Below are positions 17,204 to 25,823 of a DNA stretch of 64,000 bases, one piece after another. How positions within the stretch are numbered: the first letter of the stretch is position 1; the number at the start of each line of letters is the position of its first letter. The translations under genes were made by a program, and so were the position numbers. Origin of the DNA: Archaeoglobus sp. Lineage in GTDB: Archaea; Halobacteriota; Archaeoglobi; Archaeoglobales; Archaeoglobaceae. The notes below the pieces were generated by a model, which saw nothing but the letters and a program-made list of their open reading frames with translations, did no database searches and was not told the origin of the DNA. The stretch lies in the NCBI RefSeq assembly GCF_017656475.1, contig NZ_JACDNT010000004.1, positions 1 to 64,000 on the forward strand, read 5' to 3'.

Positions 17204-17227
17204 TTGTCCCCTCGAAAGGCTGAAAGC

Positions 17228-17863
17228 ATGGCGAGAAAGAGAAGAGCTGCAAGAGTTAAGGATAAATGGACGATGAAAAAGTGGTTCACGCTCATTGCTC
17301 CTGAGTACTTTGGAATGGTAGAGCTCGGAGAGACTCCCGCAGATGATGCGAGCAAGGTCATTGGTAGAACGGTTGAAACAACGCTGGCTGAGCTCACAAA
17401 CGACTATTCGAACCAGAACACCTACAAGAAGCTCATCTTCAAGGTTTACAGGGTTGCTGGAGATAACGCTTACACCAAGTTCTGGAGGTTCGAGCTGACG
17501 AGAGAGTACCTCAACAGCCTCACCAGAAGGAGGACGAGCAAGATTGAGGACATTGTTGATGTAACTACTGCCGACGGCTACAAGCTGAGAGTTAAATCTG
17601 TAGTTTTCACGGTCAGAAGATGCAAGACGAGCCAGAAGAGGGCAATAAGGGCCATAATGAGGCAGATTGTGGTCGAGAAGGCAAGCTCGCTTAACTTCGT
17701 CCAGTTCATACAGGAGTGCGTCTTGGGCAAGGTGCCGGCTGAGATTTACAAGAACGCAAAGAAAATCTACCCTATCAGGAGGGTGGAGATAAGGAAAATC
17801 GAACTCCTTGCAGAGCCTGCTGAAACTGAAACTCAGCCTGCTGTTGTTGAAGCAGTTGCTTAA
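17228..17863 (+). CDS. rps3ae: Small ribosomal subunit protein S3Ae (eS1)
   Basis: A 211-residue eS1 protein of the archaeal/eukaryotic 30S platform. The N-terminus [21 protein letters not shown] and the core [31 protein letters not shown] are diagnostic. The frame is open 8 codons upstream, but the ATG at 17228 gives the standard N-terminus and fits the TATA box at 17193-17203. It heads a plus-strand run with L15e, a COG1325-type protein and RNase P p30. Confidence 0.97.
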   Translation: MARKRRAARVKDKWTMKKWFTLIAPEYFGMVELGETPADDASKVIGRTVETTLAELTNDYSNQNTYKKLIFKVYRVAGDNAYTKFWRFELTREYLNSLTRRRTSKIEDIVDVTTADGYKLRVKSVVFTVRRCKTSQKRAIRAIMRQIVVEKASSLNFVQFIQECVLGKVPAEIYKNAKKIYPIRRVEIRKIELLAEPAETETQPAVVEAVA

Positions 17864-17880
17864 GTTGCGTGGTGGTGAAG

Positions 17881-18465
17881 ATGAAGTCGATGTATGCTTA
17901 CATCAGGGAAGCCTGGAAGAAACCTTACGAGGGCTACGTTGGAGAGCTGATGTGGCACAGATTGCAGAAGTGGAGAAGGGAGCCAGCAGTAGTGAGAATT
18001 CCACGCCCAACGAGGCTTGACAGGGCGAGGGCATTGGGTTATAAGGCCAAAAAGGGAATAATCGTTGTAAGGGTTAGGATAAGGAGAGGCGGAAGGAGAG
18101 CGACAAGACCAAACAAGGGTAGAAAGAGCAAGGGGCTGATGGTTAACAGGAGAACACCGAAGAAGAACCTGCAGTGGATTGCAGAGGAGAGGGCGAACAG
18201 GAAGTATCCGAACATGGAGGTTCTGAACTCCTACTGGGTTGGCGAAGATGGAAGATATAAGTGGTTCGAGGTCATTCTGGTCGACAGAGACCATCCTGCC
18301 ATTAAGACCGACAGCCAGCTTTCGTGGGTGAGCAGGAAGAGAGGAAGGGTTTACCGCGGCTTAACTTCGGCAGGAAGGAAGGCAAGAGGGTTAAGAAGGA
18401 AGGGCAGAGGGGCAGAGAAGGTAAGACCAAGCCTCAGAGCCAACTTCAGGAAGAAGCGCAGATGA
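17881..18465 (+). CDS. rpl15e: Large ribosomal subunit protein L15e
   Basis: A very basic 194-residue L15e, starting [15 protein letters not shown] and containing [29 protein letters not shown] and the C-terminal [18 protein letters not shown]. An in-frame GTG at 17869 is possible, but the ATG at 17881 sits just after a GTGGTGAAG site. It follows rps3ae by 17 nt and its stop overlaps the next start as ATGA. Confidence 0.96.
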   Translation: MKSMYAYIREAWKKPYEGYVGELMWHRLQKWRREPAVVRIPRPTRLDRARALGYKAKKGIIVVRVRIRRGGRRATRPNKGRKSKGLMVNRRTPKKNLQWIAEERANRKYPNMEVLNSYWVGEDGRYKWFEVILVDRDHPAIKTDSQLSWVSRKRGRVYRGLTSAGRKARGLRRKGRGAEKVRPSLRANFRKKRR

Positions 18466-18899
18466 AAGGAAAGATTGAGTGGATTAGAGTATCTGCAGTC
18501 GTCCACTCAACCGAAGATAGAGAAAAAGTCGGCGAAGCAATTTCAACTCTTTTTCCTTTTGAATTTGAGATTGCTGTAAGCAAGGCCAAAGGCCATTATG
18601 GAAACCCAATGGAGTATCTTGAAGTTGAGCTGACAAAAAGCTCCGAAATAAAGAAATTTTGGGCCTACTTCCTTGAGCTTCTCGGAGAGCAGGTTGATGA
18701 GATTTTGAAAACAATTGACGAAAAAATAGATGACCAGAACGTTCTTCACATAAGAATCGACAAGCAGAAAGCATACCTCGGGGAGGTTGAGCTGACGAGC
18801 GGGGGAGATCCAATTGCTGTTAAGCTAAGACTGGTAACGTTCCCCTCAAAGCGGGAAAAGATAATAGAATTTGCCAAGGAGCTATGTACGACTTCCTGA
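18462..18899 (+). CDS. RNA-binding protein of the COG1325 (exosome-associated) type
   Basis: A 145-residue protein starting [23 protein letters not shown], with a beta-strand-rich region holding [15 protein letters not shown] and [18 protein letters not shown]. It resembles the L5-like RNA-binding proteins encoded beside RNase P p30 and exosome genes in many archaea. The ATG overlaps the L15e stop (ATGA), although the frame is open much further upstream inside L15e. The 3' end overlaps rnp3 by 16 nt. A role in RNA processing is inferred from family and neighbours. Confidence 0.85.
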   Translation: MKGKIEWIRVSAVVHSTEDREKVGEAISTLFPFEFEIAVSKAKGHYGNPMEYLEVELTKSSEIKKFWAYFLELLGEQVDEILKTIDEKIDDQNVLHIRIDKQKAYLGEVELTSGGDPIAVKLRLVTFPSKREKIIEFAKELCTTS

Positions 18900-19486
18900 G
18901 GTTTCTCCCAGAAAACCTGTCCGACCTGGGCTTTAAGAGCTACGTTTTCATGCTTGAAAAGCCTGGAGGTTGTGGAATTGTCATAAAAGCAGACTCTCCG
19001 CGAGAGCTTAGAAAGAAGCTACGGAACGTAAAAAGGAGAGCCATTGTTGGTGTTGTTGGGAAGGAAGCGGTTTGCAGGGAAGCCGTGATGAGGAGAAGGG
19101 TTGACGTCATTCTAGACTGGGAAGACAGGGAGCTGGATTATGCAACGCTTAAGCTTGCAGCTGAGAAAGATGTGGCGATTGAGCTTGGACTTTCAAAATT
19201 TCTCAGAACTGAGGGTTATAAAAGAATGCATCTTTTCGAAAAGCTTAGAAAGGAGATTATGGTCATCAAAAAGTTTGACGTCCCATTCATCGTTACAACG
19301 GCTGCAGAAAACCAGTGGGAGCTGAGAACTAGAAAGCAGGTTGAGAACTTCTTTAAATTCTTTGATGCTGAAATATCAAAGGCGAGACACTATGCTGAAA
19401 GGCTGGTGAGAAGGTATTTTGACGATAGGTACATTATGGATGGATTTGAGATTGAATCTTTTTCTAATTCAGTGGATATTAACTGA
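18884..19486 (+). CDS. rnp3: Ribonuclease P protein component 3 (Rpp30)
   Basis: The archaeal Rpp30/p30 subunit, which with Pop5 activates the RNase P RNA to remove 5' leaders from tRNAs. The 200-residue TIM-barrel-like protein shows VDVILDWEDRELDYATLKLAAEKDVAIELGLS and VPFIVTTAAENQWELRTRKQV, standard for the family. It ends the rps3ae-rpl15e-COG1325-rnp3 run, overlapping the preceding gene by 16 nt, and is followed by a short hairpin. Confidence 0.95.
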   Translation: MYDFLRFLPENLSDLGFKSYVFMLEKPGGCGIVIKADSPRELRKKLRNVKRRAIVGVVGKEAVCREAVMRRRVDVILDWEDRELDYATLKLAAEKDVAIELGLSKFLRTEGYKRMHLFEKLRKEIMVIKKFDVPFIVTTAAENQWELRTRKQVENFFKFFDAEISKARHYAERLVRRYFDDRYIMDGFEIESFSNSVDIN

Positions 19487-19490
19487 GGGA

Positions 19491-19511
19491 GGGGATTAAA
19501 GCTCAATCCCC
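19491..19511 (+). other. Perfect 7-bp hairpin after rnp3
   Basis: GGGGATT, loop AAAGCTC, AATCCCC, starting 4 nt after the rnp3 stop. There is no T-run after it on the plus strand, so it is not a typical intrinsic terminator. It may stabilise the 3' end of the ribosomal protein message or protect it from exonucleases. Confidence 0.5.
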
Positions 19512-19552
19512 AATAGAAAACTTGATAAACTCTTGAAGCAGTTTTAATCATA

Positions 19553-21109
19553 ATGCAGCATATTGAATCTGAATTAAAGGGTATTAGGCTTCCCTACAAA
19601 ACAAAATCCCTCTGTCCTGAGTGCCTGAAAATTCTGGAAGCGGAAGTTTACGAAGAAAACGGAAAAGTCATGATCAAAAAGGTTTGCGATGAACACGGAG
19701 AGTTTGTTGACGTTTACTGGGGAGATGCCGAAATGTTCAAGAAAGCCGCAAGATTTGCTGCTGACGGTCATGGAATCTCTAACCCGATTACTCAAAACAC
19801 CACATGCCCCTTCAGCTGCGGGCTGTGCAACAACCACAAGAGCCACACGGCCTTGCTAAACATCGTTTTGACCAATCGCTGTGATTTGGCATGCTGGTAC
19901 TGCTTCTTCTATGCCAAAAGAGCAGGATACGTTTACGAGCCAACTTTGGAGCAGATAAGGGAAATGGTGAGAAAAGCCAAGAATTTGAAACCCATTGGCT
20001 GCAATGCTGTTCAGCTCACAGGTGGTGAGCCTACACTGAGGGACGACCTGATAGACATTATCAGAATGATAAAAGAGGAGGGCTACGACCACATCCAGCT
20101 GAACACGAACGGAATAAGGCTTGCCGAGGACAAGGATTTTGCTCTAAGAGTCAGAGTAGCAGGTGTTAACACCGTTTATCTCTCCTTCGACGGTGTTGAT
20201 GAGAAAACGAATCCCAAAAATCACCACGAAGTTCCGAAAATTCTGGAGAACTGCAGAAGAGCTCAGCTCGGTCTAGTTTTGGTTCCAACGGTGATAAAAG
20301 GTGTGAACGACCACCAGCTTGGAGACATAATACGCTTTGCTGCAGACAACATCGACATTGTCAGAGGCGTGAACTTCCAGCCGGTTAGCTTGGTGGGCAG
20401 CATGCCGAGAAAGGAGAGGGAGCAGTTCCGCATTACAATCCCCGACTGCATAAAGGCTATAGAGGATCAGACCGGAGGGGAGATCAGCAGGGACGACTTT
20501 TACCCAGTTCCGAGTGTTGTGCCCATTTCAAGGTTTGTTGAGGCTTTGACAGGCCAGCCGCAGTATGAACTCACAACACACTTTGCCTGTGGTATGGCAA
20601 CCTACATCTTCAAAGATAACGGCAAGCTCATCCCGATAACGAGGTTCGTTGACGTGGAGGGGCTTTTTGAGTTTTTAACTGAGAAGGCAGAGGAAATTAC
20701 CAAAAGCAGGATGAAGACCATAAGAGCAATTAAGGACATCCTTGACCTCAGAAAGTTTGTTGATTCGTCGAAAGCACCCAAGGGGTTCAACATCGCCAGA
20801 ATTCTTTATGATGTGCTGGTTAAGCATGATTACTCCACTCTTGGTGAGTTTCACCTGAAATCCCTTTTCATCGGAATGATGCACTTCCAGGACTTGTACA
20901 ACTACGACATTGCGAGAGTTGAGAGGTGTGAAATACACTACGGTAGTCCAGATGGTAGAATCATCCCATTCTGCACCTTCAACGTCATTCCGGAAAGATA
21001 CAGAGATGCTATACACGAAAAGTACGGAATCCCCATTGAGGAGTGGGAGAGGAGGACGGGAAGAAAACTTAAGGATGACATAAAGAGGGCAGTGCGGAGA
21101 CCGAGATGA
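19553..21109 (+). CDS. tes: Tetraether lipid synthase (Tes), radical SAM
   Basis: The 518-residue protein is of the MJ0619/Tes type, which couples two archaeol chains through a carbon-carbon bond to make tetraether membrane lipids. The radical SAM motif is Cys110, Cys114, Cys117 (CDLACWYC) followed by LTGGEPTLRDD. Extra N-terminal cysteines that could bind other clusters are Cys21/Cys24 (CPEC), Cys45, Cys85, Cys89 and Cys92 (TCPFSCGLC). The C-terminus (CEIHYGSPDGRIIPFCTFN) carries more cysteines. A TATA-like TGATAAACTC lies about 27 nt before the ATG. nadM overlaps its stop. The identification rests on motif layout and family memory. Confidence 0.85.
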   Translation: MQHIESELKGIRLPYKTKSLCPECLKILEAEVYEENGKVMIKKVCDEHGEFVDVYWGDAEMFKKAARFAADGHGISNPITQNTTCPFSCGLCNNHKSHTALLNIVLTNRCDLACWYCFFYAKRAGYVYEPTLEQIREMVRKAKNLKPIGCNAVQLTGGEPTLRDDLIDIIRMIKEEGYDHIQLNTNGIRLAEDKDFALRVRVAGVNTVYLSFDGVDEKTNPKNHHEVPKILENCRRAQLGLVLVPTVIKGVNDHQLGDIIRFAADNIDIVRGVNFQPVSLVGSMPRKEREQFRITIPDCIKAIEDQTGGEISRDDFYPVPSVVPISRFVEALTGQPQYELTTHFACGMATYIFKDNGKLIPITRFVDVEGLFEFLTEKAEEITKSRMKTIRAIKDILDLRKFVDSSKAPKGFNIARILYDVLVKHDYSTLGEFHLKSLFIGMMHFQDLYNYDIARVERCEIHYGSPDGRIIPFCTFNVIPERYRDAIHEKYGIPIEEWERRTGRKLKDDIKRAVRRPR

Positions 21110-21630
21110 GGGCGTTTTTCGTAGGAAGATTTCAGCCGTACCACCTCGGACACCACGAAGTAGTCAGAAATGTCCTTAAGAAAGTTGATGAGCTTATAAT
21201 AGCTATAGGCAGTGCACAGGAGAGCCACTCACTCGAAAACCCGTTCACAGCAGGAGAGAGAGTTCTGATGATAGACAGGGCTGTTGAGGAGATAAAGAGA
21301 GAAATGAGGATTGACAAGAAGGTTTACATCATTCCCCTCGAAGACATCTACAGAAACAGCCTCTGGGTTGCACATGTTTGCTCCATGGTTCCACCATTCG
21401 ACGTTGTTTACACAAACAATCCCCTCGTTTACCGGCTTTTCAAGGAAGCTGGCTTCAATGTTATGCACACCAAAATGTACAACCGGAACGAGTACCACGG
21501 CACTGAAATCAGGAGGAAGATGCTTGAAGGAGAGGACTGGGAGAAGTATGTTCCCAAGTCTGTAGCGGAGATAATAAAGGAGATAAAGGGGATAGAGAGG
21601 TTGAGGGACATCTCCGGCAGGGACTTCTGA
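21106..21630 (+). CDS. nadM: Nicotinamide-nucleotide adenylyltransferase (archaeal NadM)
   Basis: It makes NAD from NMN and ATP. The 174 residues begin MRAFFVGRFQPYHLGHHEVV with the nucleotidyltransferase HxGH motif at 13-16; the second signature is EYHGTEIRRKML (ISxxxxR-type). It is the usual archaeal length. The ATG overlaps the tes stop (ATGA) and the stop overlaps the ogt start (TGATG), so tes-nadM-ogt are co-translated. Confidence 0.95.
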   Translation: MRAFFVGRFQPYHLGHHEVVRNVLKKVDELIIAIGSAQESHSLENPFTAGERVLMIDRAVEEIKREMRIDKKVYIIPLEDIYRNSLWVAHVCSMVPPFDVVYTNNPLVYRLFKEAGFNVMHTKMYNRNEYHGTEIRRKMLEGEDWEKYVPKSVAEIIKEIKGIERLRDISGRDF

Positions 21631-22082
21631 TGTTCTCGGTCAGGTGGGGGGAACTTTACTTCAATGTTGTTTTTGAGGGAGGGAAGGCTGTTAAATCATA
21701 CTTCTCAACCTCGCCCTCCTTTCCCTTCTCCGACTGCAAGTATTCAAAGCAACTCCAAAGGTATTTTTCGGGAGAAAAGGTTGAAGTCAGAATTCCTTAC
21801 AGGCTTAATGTTAGTGAATTCACCAAACGTGTGCTTGAAGAAGTGAGCAAAATTCCCTACGGTAAAACAAAGACTTATTCGGAGATCGCCAGAATTCTCA
21901 AAACCTCACCCAGAGCAGTAGGACAGGCGGTTAAGAGAAACCCTTTACCCGTCATTATTCCATGCCATAGAGTTGTGGGCAAAAGCTGGATTGGAGGCTA
22001 TACCATACCACATGCCTTAAGCCAAAAAATTGACGGGAAAAGCCTGAAGGAAAAGCTGCTCAGGCTTGAGAGTGTTTTTTGA
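21630..22082 (+). CDS. ogt: Methylated-DNA-protein-cysteine S-methyltransferase
   Basis: A suicide DNA repair protein that takes the methyl group from O6-methylguanine onto its own cysteine. Cys112 lies in the signature IIPCHRVVG; the helix-turn-helix (SKIPYGKTKTYSEIARIL...SPRAVGQAV) holds the DNA. At 150 aa it is full length. Its start overlaps nadM by one base and its end overlaps the MaoC-like gene by 23 nt, tail to tail. Confidence 0.96.
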   Translation: MFSVRWGELYFNVVFEGGKAVKSYFSTSPSFPFSDCKYSKQLQRYFSGEKVEVRIPYRLNVSEFTKRVLEEVSKIPYGKTKTYSEIARILKTSPRAVGQAVKRNPLPVIIPCHRVVGKSWIGGYTIPHALSQKIDGKSLKEKLLRLESVF

Positions 22083-22515
22083 GCACTGCGACCCTTGAGG
22101 TGTACGTAATAACAGTTTCTCCTCTCTGATTCACGCCCTTAATGTCGTACGCAACCACTCCGTAAGGTTTACCCTCTTTTTCCTCCTTTCCGATAACTTC
22201 GAGAACAGCCTTTATGGTATCTCCTATGAAAACGGGTTTGGTAAAGCGCAGCTTATCAATCCCGTAGAACGCAACTATCGTCCTCTCCGTCAGACCCAGC
22301 CTCACGAGAAGTCCCGCAACAACTGACAAAGTCAAAAGGCCGTGAGCAATCCTCTGTCCAAAAATCGTCTTTTTGGCAAATTCTGCATCCGTATGGATTG
22401 GGTTCCAGTCCCCAGTTAAGGCGGCGAACATCACAATGTCTGCTTCAGTTATAGTCCTCGCCGAACTCTCCACCTTCATACCAACTTCAAAGTCCTCAAA
22501 ATACAGGTTCTTCAT
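22060..22515 (-). CDS. MaoC-like (R)-specific enoyl-CoA hydratase
   Basis: A 151-residue single hot-dog domain. The signature FEDFEVGMKVESSARTITEAD is followed by TGDWNPIHTDAEFA with the catalytic Asp and His, and by RIAHGLLTLSVVAGLL. Members hydrate trans-2-enoyl-CoA to (R)-3-hydroxyacyl-CoA or act on mesaconyl-type CoA esters. Fatty acid degradation is a plausible setting for Archaeoglobus, but no acyl-CoA gene is adjacent. It stands alone on the minus strand. Confidence 0.88.
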   Translation of the reverse strand: MKNLYFEDFEVGMKVESSARTITEADIVMFAALTGDWNPIHTDAEFAKKTIFGQRIAHGLLTLSVVAGLLVRLGLTERTIVAFYGIDKLRFTKPVFIGDTIKAVLEVIGKEEKEGKPYGVVAYDIKGVNQRGETVITYTSRVAVLKKHSQA

Positions 22516-22559
22516 GCAGATAATTGGTAAAAAATTATTAAAAATTTTCCTTCAATAAA

Positions 22560-23045
22560 TCAAAACTCAACAAACTTTTCCTTTAGAGTGTTGCACAGCG
22601 GACATCTGTCCGGAGCTTCTCCCTCCATTGCATATCTGCAAACAGGACAGATGTAGATTTTGCCCTTAAAATCTTCTCCACTTTCAATCAGTTTCCTGAA
22701 CAACTCGGCATGAACTTTTTCAGTTTCAAGTGCCCACCTAATGCTGTTCATCGCCCTCTTGTTTCCCTCCTTCTCAGCTTCCTCATAGAACTTAGGGTAC
22801 ATTTCCTCGATCTCGTATGTCTCCCCCTTATAAGCTGTTTCAAGATTTTTCTTAACATCGTTAACATTTTCAAGGACTTTTAGGTGGTTCTTTGCATGAA
22901 CGAATTCTGAAAATGATGCAGCTTCAAAAACTCTTGCGATTCCGTCTAGCCCCTTCCTTCTCGCTATTTCGGCATAAATCTTGTATCTGATCATTGCCTG
23001 ACTTTCTCCGGCGTAAGCATTCCTCAAATTCTCCTCTGTTCCCAT
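22560..23045 (-). CDS. rbr: Rubrerythrin
   Basis: A non-haem iron peroxidase that protects anaerobes from hydrogen peroxide. The four-helix di-iron domain has Glu-rich ligand helices (ENLRNAYAGESQAMIRYKIYAEIA; ETEKVHAELFRKLIE). The C-terminal rubredoxin domain has CPVC (Cys133, Cys136) and CPLC (Cys148, Cys151). The order diiron-rubredoxin is classical. A small HTH gene ends 9 nt upstream on the same strand, so the pair is co-transcribed. Confidence 0.95.
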   Translation of the reverse strand: MGTEENLRNAYAGESQAMIRYKIYAEIARRKGLDGIARVFEAASFSEFVHAKNHLKVLENVNDVKKNLETAYKGETYEIEEMYPKFYEEAEKEGNKRAMNSIRWALETEKVHAELFRKLIESGEDFKGKIYICPVCRYAMEGEAPDRCPLCNTLKEKFVEF

Positions 23046-23054
23046 GGAACCACC

Positions 23055-23237
23055 TCACTCCTTCAGAGCGTAATAACATCTCTTAGGAGAATGCACGAGC
23101 CCCTCGTTCCTCAATTCCTTTATTATCTTGGACACTTCCTTGCTGTCCAGTCCCGTTTCCTTTGCGATATCCCCTGGCCTTACCGGCTTTCCCGCCTTTT
23201 TCATCGCTTCCAGTACAAGCTGTTTGGCATCGCTCAT
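23055..23237 (-). CDS. Small winged-helix DNA-binding protein, 60 aa
   Basis: MSDAKQLVLEAMKKAGKPVR and PGDIAKETGLDSKEVSKIIKELRNEGLVHSPKRCYYALKE form one MarR/TrmB-like winged helix and nothing else. The recognition helix is around SKEVSKIIKELRNEG. The frame is open to 23261, but ATG 23237 is the natural start, preceded by AT-rich DNA. It lies just upstream of rubrerythrin and may regulate it, but carries no obvious sensor other than one Cys near the end. Confidence 0.8.
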   Translation of the reverse strand: MSDAKQLVLEAMKKAGKPVRPGDIAKETGLDSKEVSKIIKELRNEGLVHSPKRCYYALKE

Positions 23238-23321
23238 AAGGTTAAATATTCTTCCTAACACTTAAGGTTTTGGTTCGATATTCGAAAAAAAATTTTGATG
23301 GCTTGAAAAGTAACAACTTAA

Positions 23322-24107
23322 TCAAACCCTAAAAACTATTCCCGCGTACCCCACAACCTGGCTTCTATCTCCAACATCCCCGCTTGTCGAGTAGTCAACA
23401 AGCTCCGCCCTCGCCCCCTTTGCCTTTGAGTAGTACATCGCAACAGCTATGCAGCCGTAACCGCATACACTTGCCTGTAGCTTGTAAATCGTTTCGTAGT
23501 ATCTTTTCACGTCCATTGAGAGGATAGCATCGATGACTATGCTGTCAAGTCTTCTGCACTCTTCATCGGGCAGGTAGTGGTGCATGTCTGAAGAGGCTAT
23601 CACAACAATCCTTCTTCCGGTATCTTCCTCAGCTACGAGAATCTCTTCTACCACTTCTCTCGCGGTCTCCTCATCCTGCATTCCGAGACATATCGGGACG
23701 ATTTTGAAATCGTCGTGCAAGTATTGAAGAAACGGAACCTGAACTTCGAGAGAGTGCTCGTATCTATGGGCTATCTCGTCCGCTGCAACTATTGTTTTAG
23801 GCATTGCATCAACGAATTCCGTATCAACCTCAACCTCACCGAGGGGTGTGAGCCAGGTGTCGGTTGAGACTGCAACAGGTAACCCGTAGCCCGTGTGGTT
23901 TGGCCCAACTATGACGAAGGTCTCTGCATCGGGAAGAACGGAGTGAACTCTACCTGCTGTTCTTCCGGAGTAAACGTAACCGGCGTGTGGAGAGACGCAT
24001 GCTACAACGCTATCATCCTTTGAGGAATAGGTGTACTCTTTAAGCATTGCGAGCAGCGACTCAGGACTTGAAGGGTAAAAACTACCAGCCACTCTGGGAT
24101 GCCTCAT
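23322..24107 (-). CDS. MEMO1-family protein
   Basis: The 261-residue protein has the MEMO core: RHPRVAGSFYP, CVSPHAGYVYSG, VIVGPNHTGYG, and ASSDMHHYLPD near the middle with metal-site histidines. Human MEMO is a copper/iron-binding redox protein, and the fold is related to class III extradiol dioxygenases; the archaeal function is unknown. An in-frame TTG two codons earlier exists, but ATG 24107 lies about 25 nt after AACTTTATAGAG and is likely leaderless. Confidence 0.9.
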   Translation of the reverse strand: MRHPRVAGSFYPSSPESLLAMLKEYTYSSKDDSVVACVSPHAGYVYSGRTAGRVHSVLPDAETFVIVGPNHTGYGLPVAVSTDTWLTPLGEVEVDTEFVDAMPKTIVAADEIAHRYEHSLEVQVPFLQYLHDDFKIVPICLGMQDEETAREVVEEILVAEEDTGRRIVVIASSDMHHYLPDEECRRLDSIVIDAILSMDVKRYYETIYKLQASVCGYGCIAVAMYYSKAKGARAELVDYSTSGDVGDRSQVVGYAGIVFRV

Positions 24108-24182
24108 GACCAAATATTCTCATGAAACTCTATAAAGTTTGCTTTCACAGTTAACTTAAAAAGCACCGAATTAACTTGCAGT

Positions 24183-25433
24183 ATGGGCAAAACAATAGCT
24201 GAAAAAATACTCAGTGAAAAATCAAAAAGTGATGCTTATGCCGGTGACATTGTTGTTGCAGAAATTGACCAGATAGCTCTGCAGGACGGCACTGCCCCTC
24301 TGGCCATAAGGCAGTTGATGGAGCTTGGGGTTGAGATTAAGGCTGCAGACAGAGCGCACTTCTTTGTTGACCACGCCGCCCCCTCGCCAAGAAAAGAGCT
24401 TAGCAACGACCAAAAGTTCATCTACGAATTTGCAAAGAAAATTGGTGCGGACTTCAACCCTCCGGGAGAGGGGATAATCCACCAGATAATGGTGGAACGC
24501 TATGTCAAGCCAGGAGACCTGGCTGTGGGGGCTGACAGCCACACATGCACTTACGGTGGCATTGGGGCGTTCTCAACGGGAATGGGCTCAACAGATGTGG
24601 CGGTTGCCATAGCCCTTGGCAAGAACTGGTTCAGAGTCCCCGAAAGCTTCAGGGTTGAGCTTGACGGTTCTCTGCAAAAAGGAGTTTTTGCCAAAGATGT
24701 CATTCTGAAGCTAATAGGTGACCTTGGCGTTGATGGGGCAACCTACAAAGCATTAGAGTTTCATGGAGAGTGTGCTGGCAGAATGAGCGTGGAAGAGAGG
24801 CTTACAATCTCCAACATGGCTGTCGAGTGCGGTGCGAAGGCCGGAATTTTCGAGAGCGATAAGAACACGAGAAAATTCCTTGCAGAACTTGGCAGGGAAA
24901 GTGACTTCAGAGAGGTTAAGGCCGATGAGGATGCAGAGTATGAGAAGGAGATTTACATGGACGTTTCGTCGCTCGTACCAATGGTGTCTAAGCCTCACAA
25001 CGTTGACAATGTTGCTGAAGTGGAAGAGGTTGAAGGCACAGAAGTTAACCAGGTTTACATCGGGACATGCACCAACGGCAGACTGTCGGATCTTGAGATT
25101 GCCGCAAAAATACTGAAAGGAAGGAAGGCAAAGGAAGGAGTAAGGCTGATCGTTGTTCCTGCAAGCAGGAGAGTTTATCTGCAGGCTCTCGATAAAGGAT
25201 TGATAAGGACTTTTGTTGAAGCTGGTGGAATTGTTCTCAATCCCGGTTGTGGGCCATGTGTGGGAATTCATCAGGGCGTGCTTGCTGACGGTGAGGTTTG
25301 CTTGTCCACACAGAACAGGAACTTTAAAGGCAGGATGGGGAATCCAAACGCAGAAATCTACCTCTCCTCCCCTGCAACCGCTGCTGCAACTGCTGTAAAA
25401 GGTTACATTACAGATCCGAGGGATTTCCTGTGA
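24183..25433 (+). CDS. leuC: 3-isopropylmalate dehydratase-type large subunit
   Basis: Aconitase-superfamily large subunit of the archaeal LeuC/homoaconitase type (416 aa), isomerising isopropylmalate or a homologous tricarboxylate. The [4Fe-4S] ligands are Cys296 (IGTCTNGR), Cys356 and Cys359 (NPGCGPCVG), with DSHTCTYGGIGAFSTGMGSTD for substrate. Leucine versus 2-oxosuberate-type pathways cannot be separated from the large subunit. The small subunit is not adjacent. A TATA-like TTAACTTAAAAAG is about 26 nt before the ATG. The JAMM gene downstream overlaps its stop (GTGA). Confidence 0.9.
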   Translation: MGKTIAEKILSEKSKSDAYAGDIVVAEIDQIALQDGTAPLAIRQLMELGVEIKAADRAHFFVDHAAPSPRKELSNDQKFIYEFAKKIGADFNPPGEGIIHQIMVERYVKPGDLAVGADSHTCTYGGIGAFSTGMGSTDVAVAIALGKNWFRVPESFRVELDGSLQKGVFAKDVILKLIGDLGVDGATYKALEFHGECAGRMSVEERLTISNMAVECGAKAGIFESDKNTRKFLAELGRESDFREVKADEDAEYEKEIYMDVSSLVPMVSKPHNVDNVAEVEEVEGTEVNQVYIGTCTNGRLSDLEIAAKILKGRKAKEGVRLIVVPASRRVYLQALDKGLIRTFVEAGGIVLNPGCGPCVGIHQGVLADGEVCLSTQNRNFKGRMGNPNAEIYLSSPATAAATAVKGYITDPRDFL

Positions 25434-25795
25434 AGATATCAAAAGAATTGCTTAAAACTATACTGGAGGCTGCAAAAAGTGCTCATCCCGAGGAGTTCAT
25501 AGCACTACTCAGTGGGAGCAAGGATGTGATGGACGAGCTCATTTTTCTTCCATTTGTTTCAGGCTCCGTCTCAGCAGTTATCCACCTCGACATGCTGCCG
25601 ATCGGCATGAAAGTTTTCGGAACAGTTCACAGCCATCCATCACCAAGCTGCAGACCTTCAGAGGAAGATATGGCCTTATTCACGCGATTTGGGAGGTATC
25701 ACATCATTGTGTGCTATCCTTACGACGAGAACAGCTGGAAGTGCTACAACAGAAACGGAGAGGAAGTGGAGCTCGAAGTGGTTGAAAAAGATTAA
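25430..25795 (+). CDS. JAMM/MPN+ metalloprotease-like protein
   Basis: A 121-residue MPN+ domain with the full zinc motif: Glu21/Glu22 near the start, HSHP (His67, His69) and the PSEED Asp80. Such enzymes remove ubiquitin-like SAMP modifiers or process sulfur-carrier proteins. It starts with GTG overlapping the leuC stop, so it is coupled to a metabolic gene rather than to ubiquitin-like genes. It is compact and probably catalytically competent. Confidence 0.88.
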   Translation: MKISKELLKTILEAAKSAHPEEFIALLSGSKDVMDELIFLPFVSGSVSAVIHLDMLPIGMKVFGTVHSHPSPSCRPSEEDMALFTRFGRYHIIVCYPYDENSWKCYNRNGEEVELEVVEKD

Positions 25796-25823
25796 TATAT
25801 GATGAGAAATAAAGAGATTTGAA

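Noticed and set aside
19491-19511. Hairpin after rnp3 as an intrinsic terminator
   Set aside because: No T-run follows on the plus strand, so I list it only as a hairpin.
24753-25442. 229-codon open frame on the minus strand, antisense to leuC
   Set aside because: leuC is complete with all cluster ligands on the other strand; the antisense frame has no recognisable motif or promoter.
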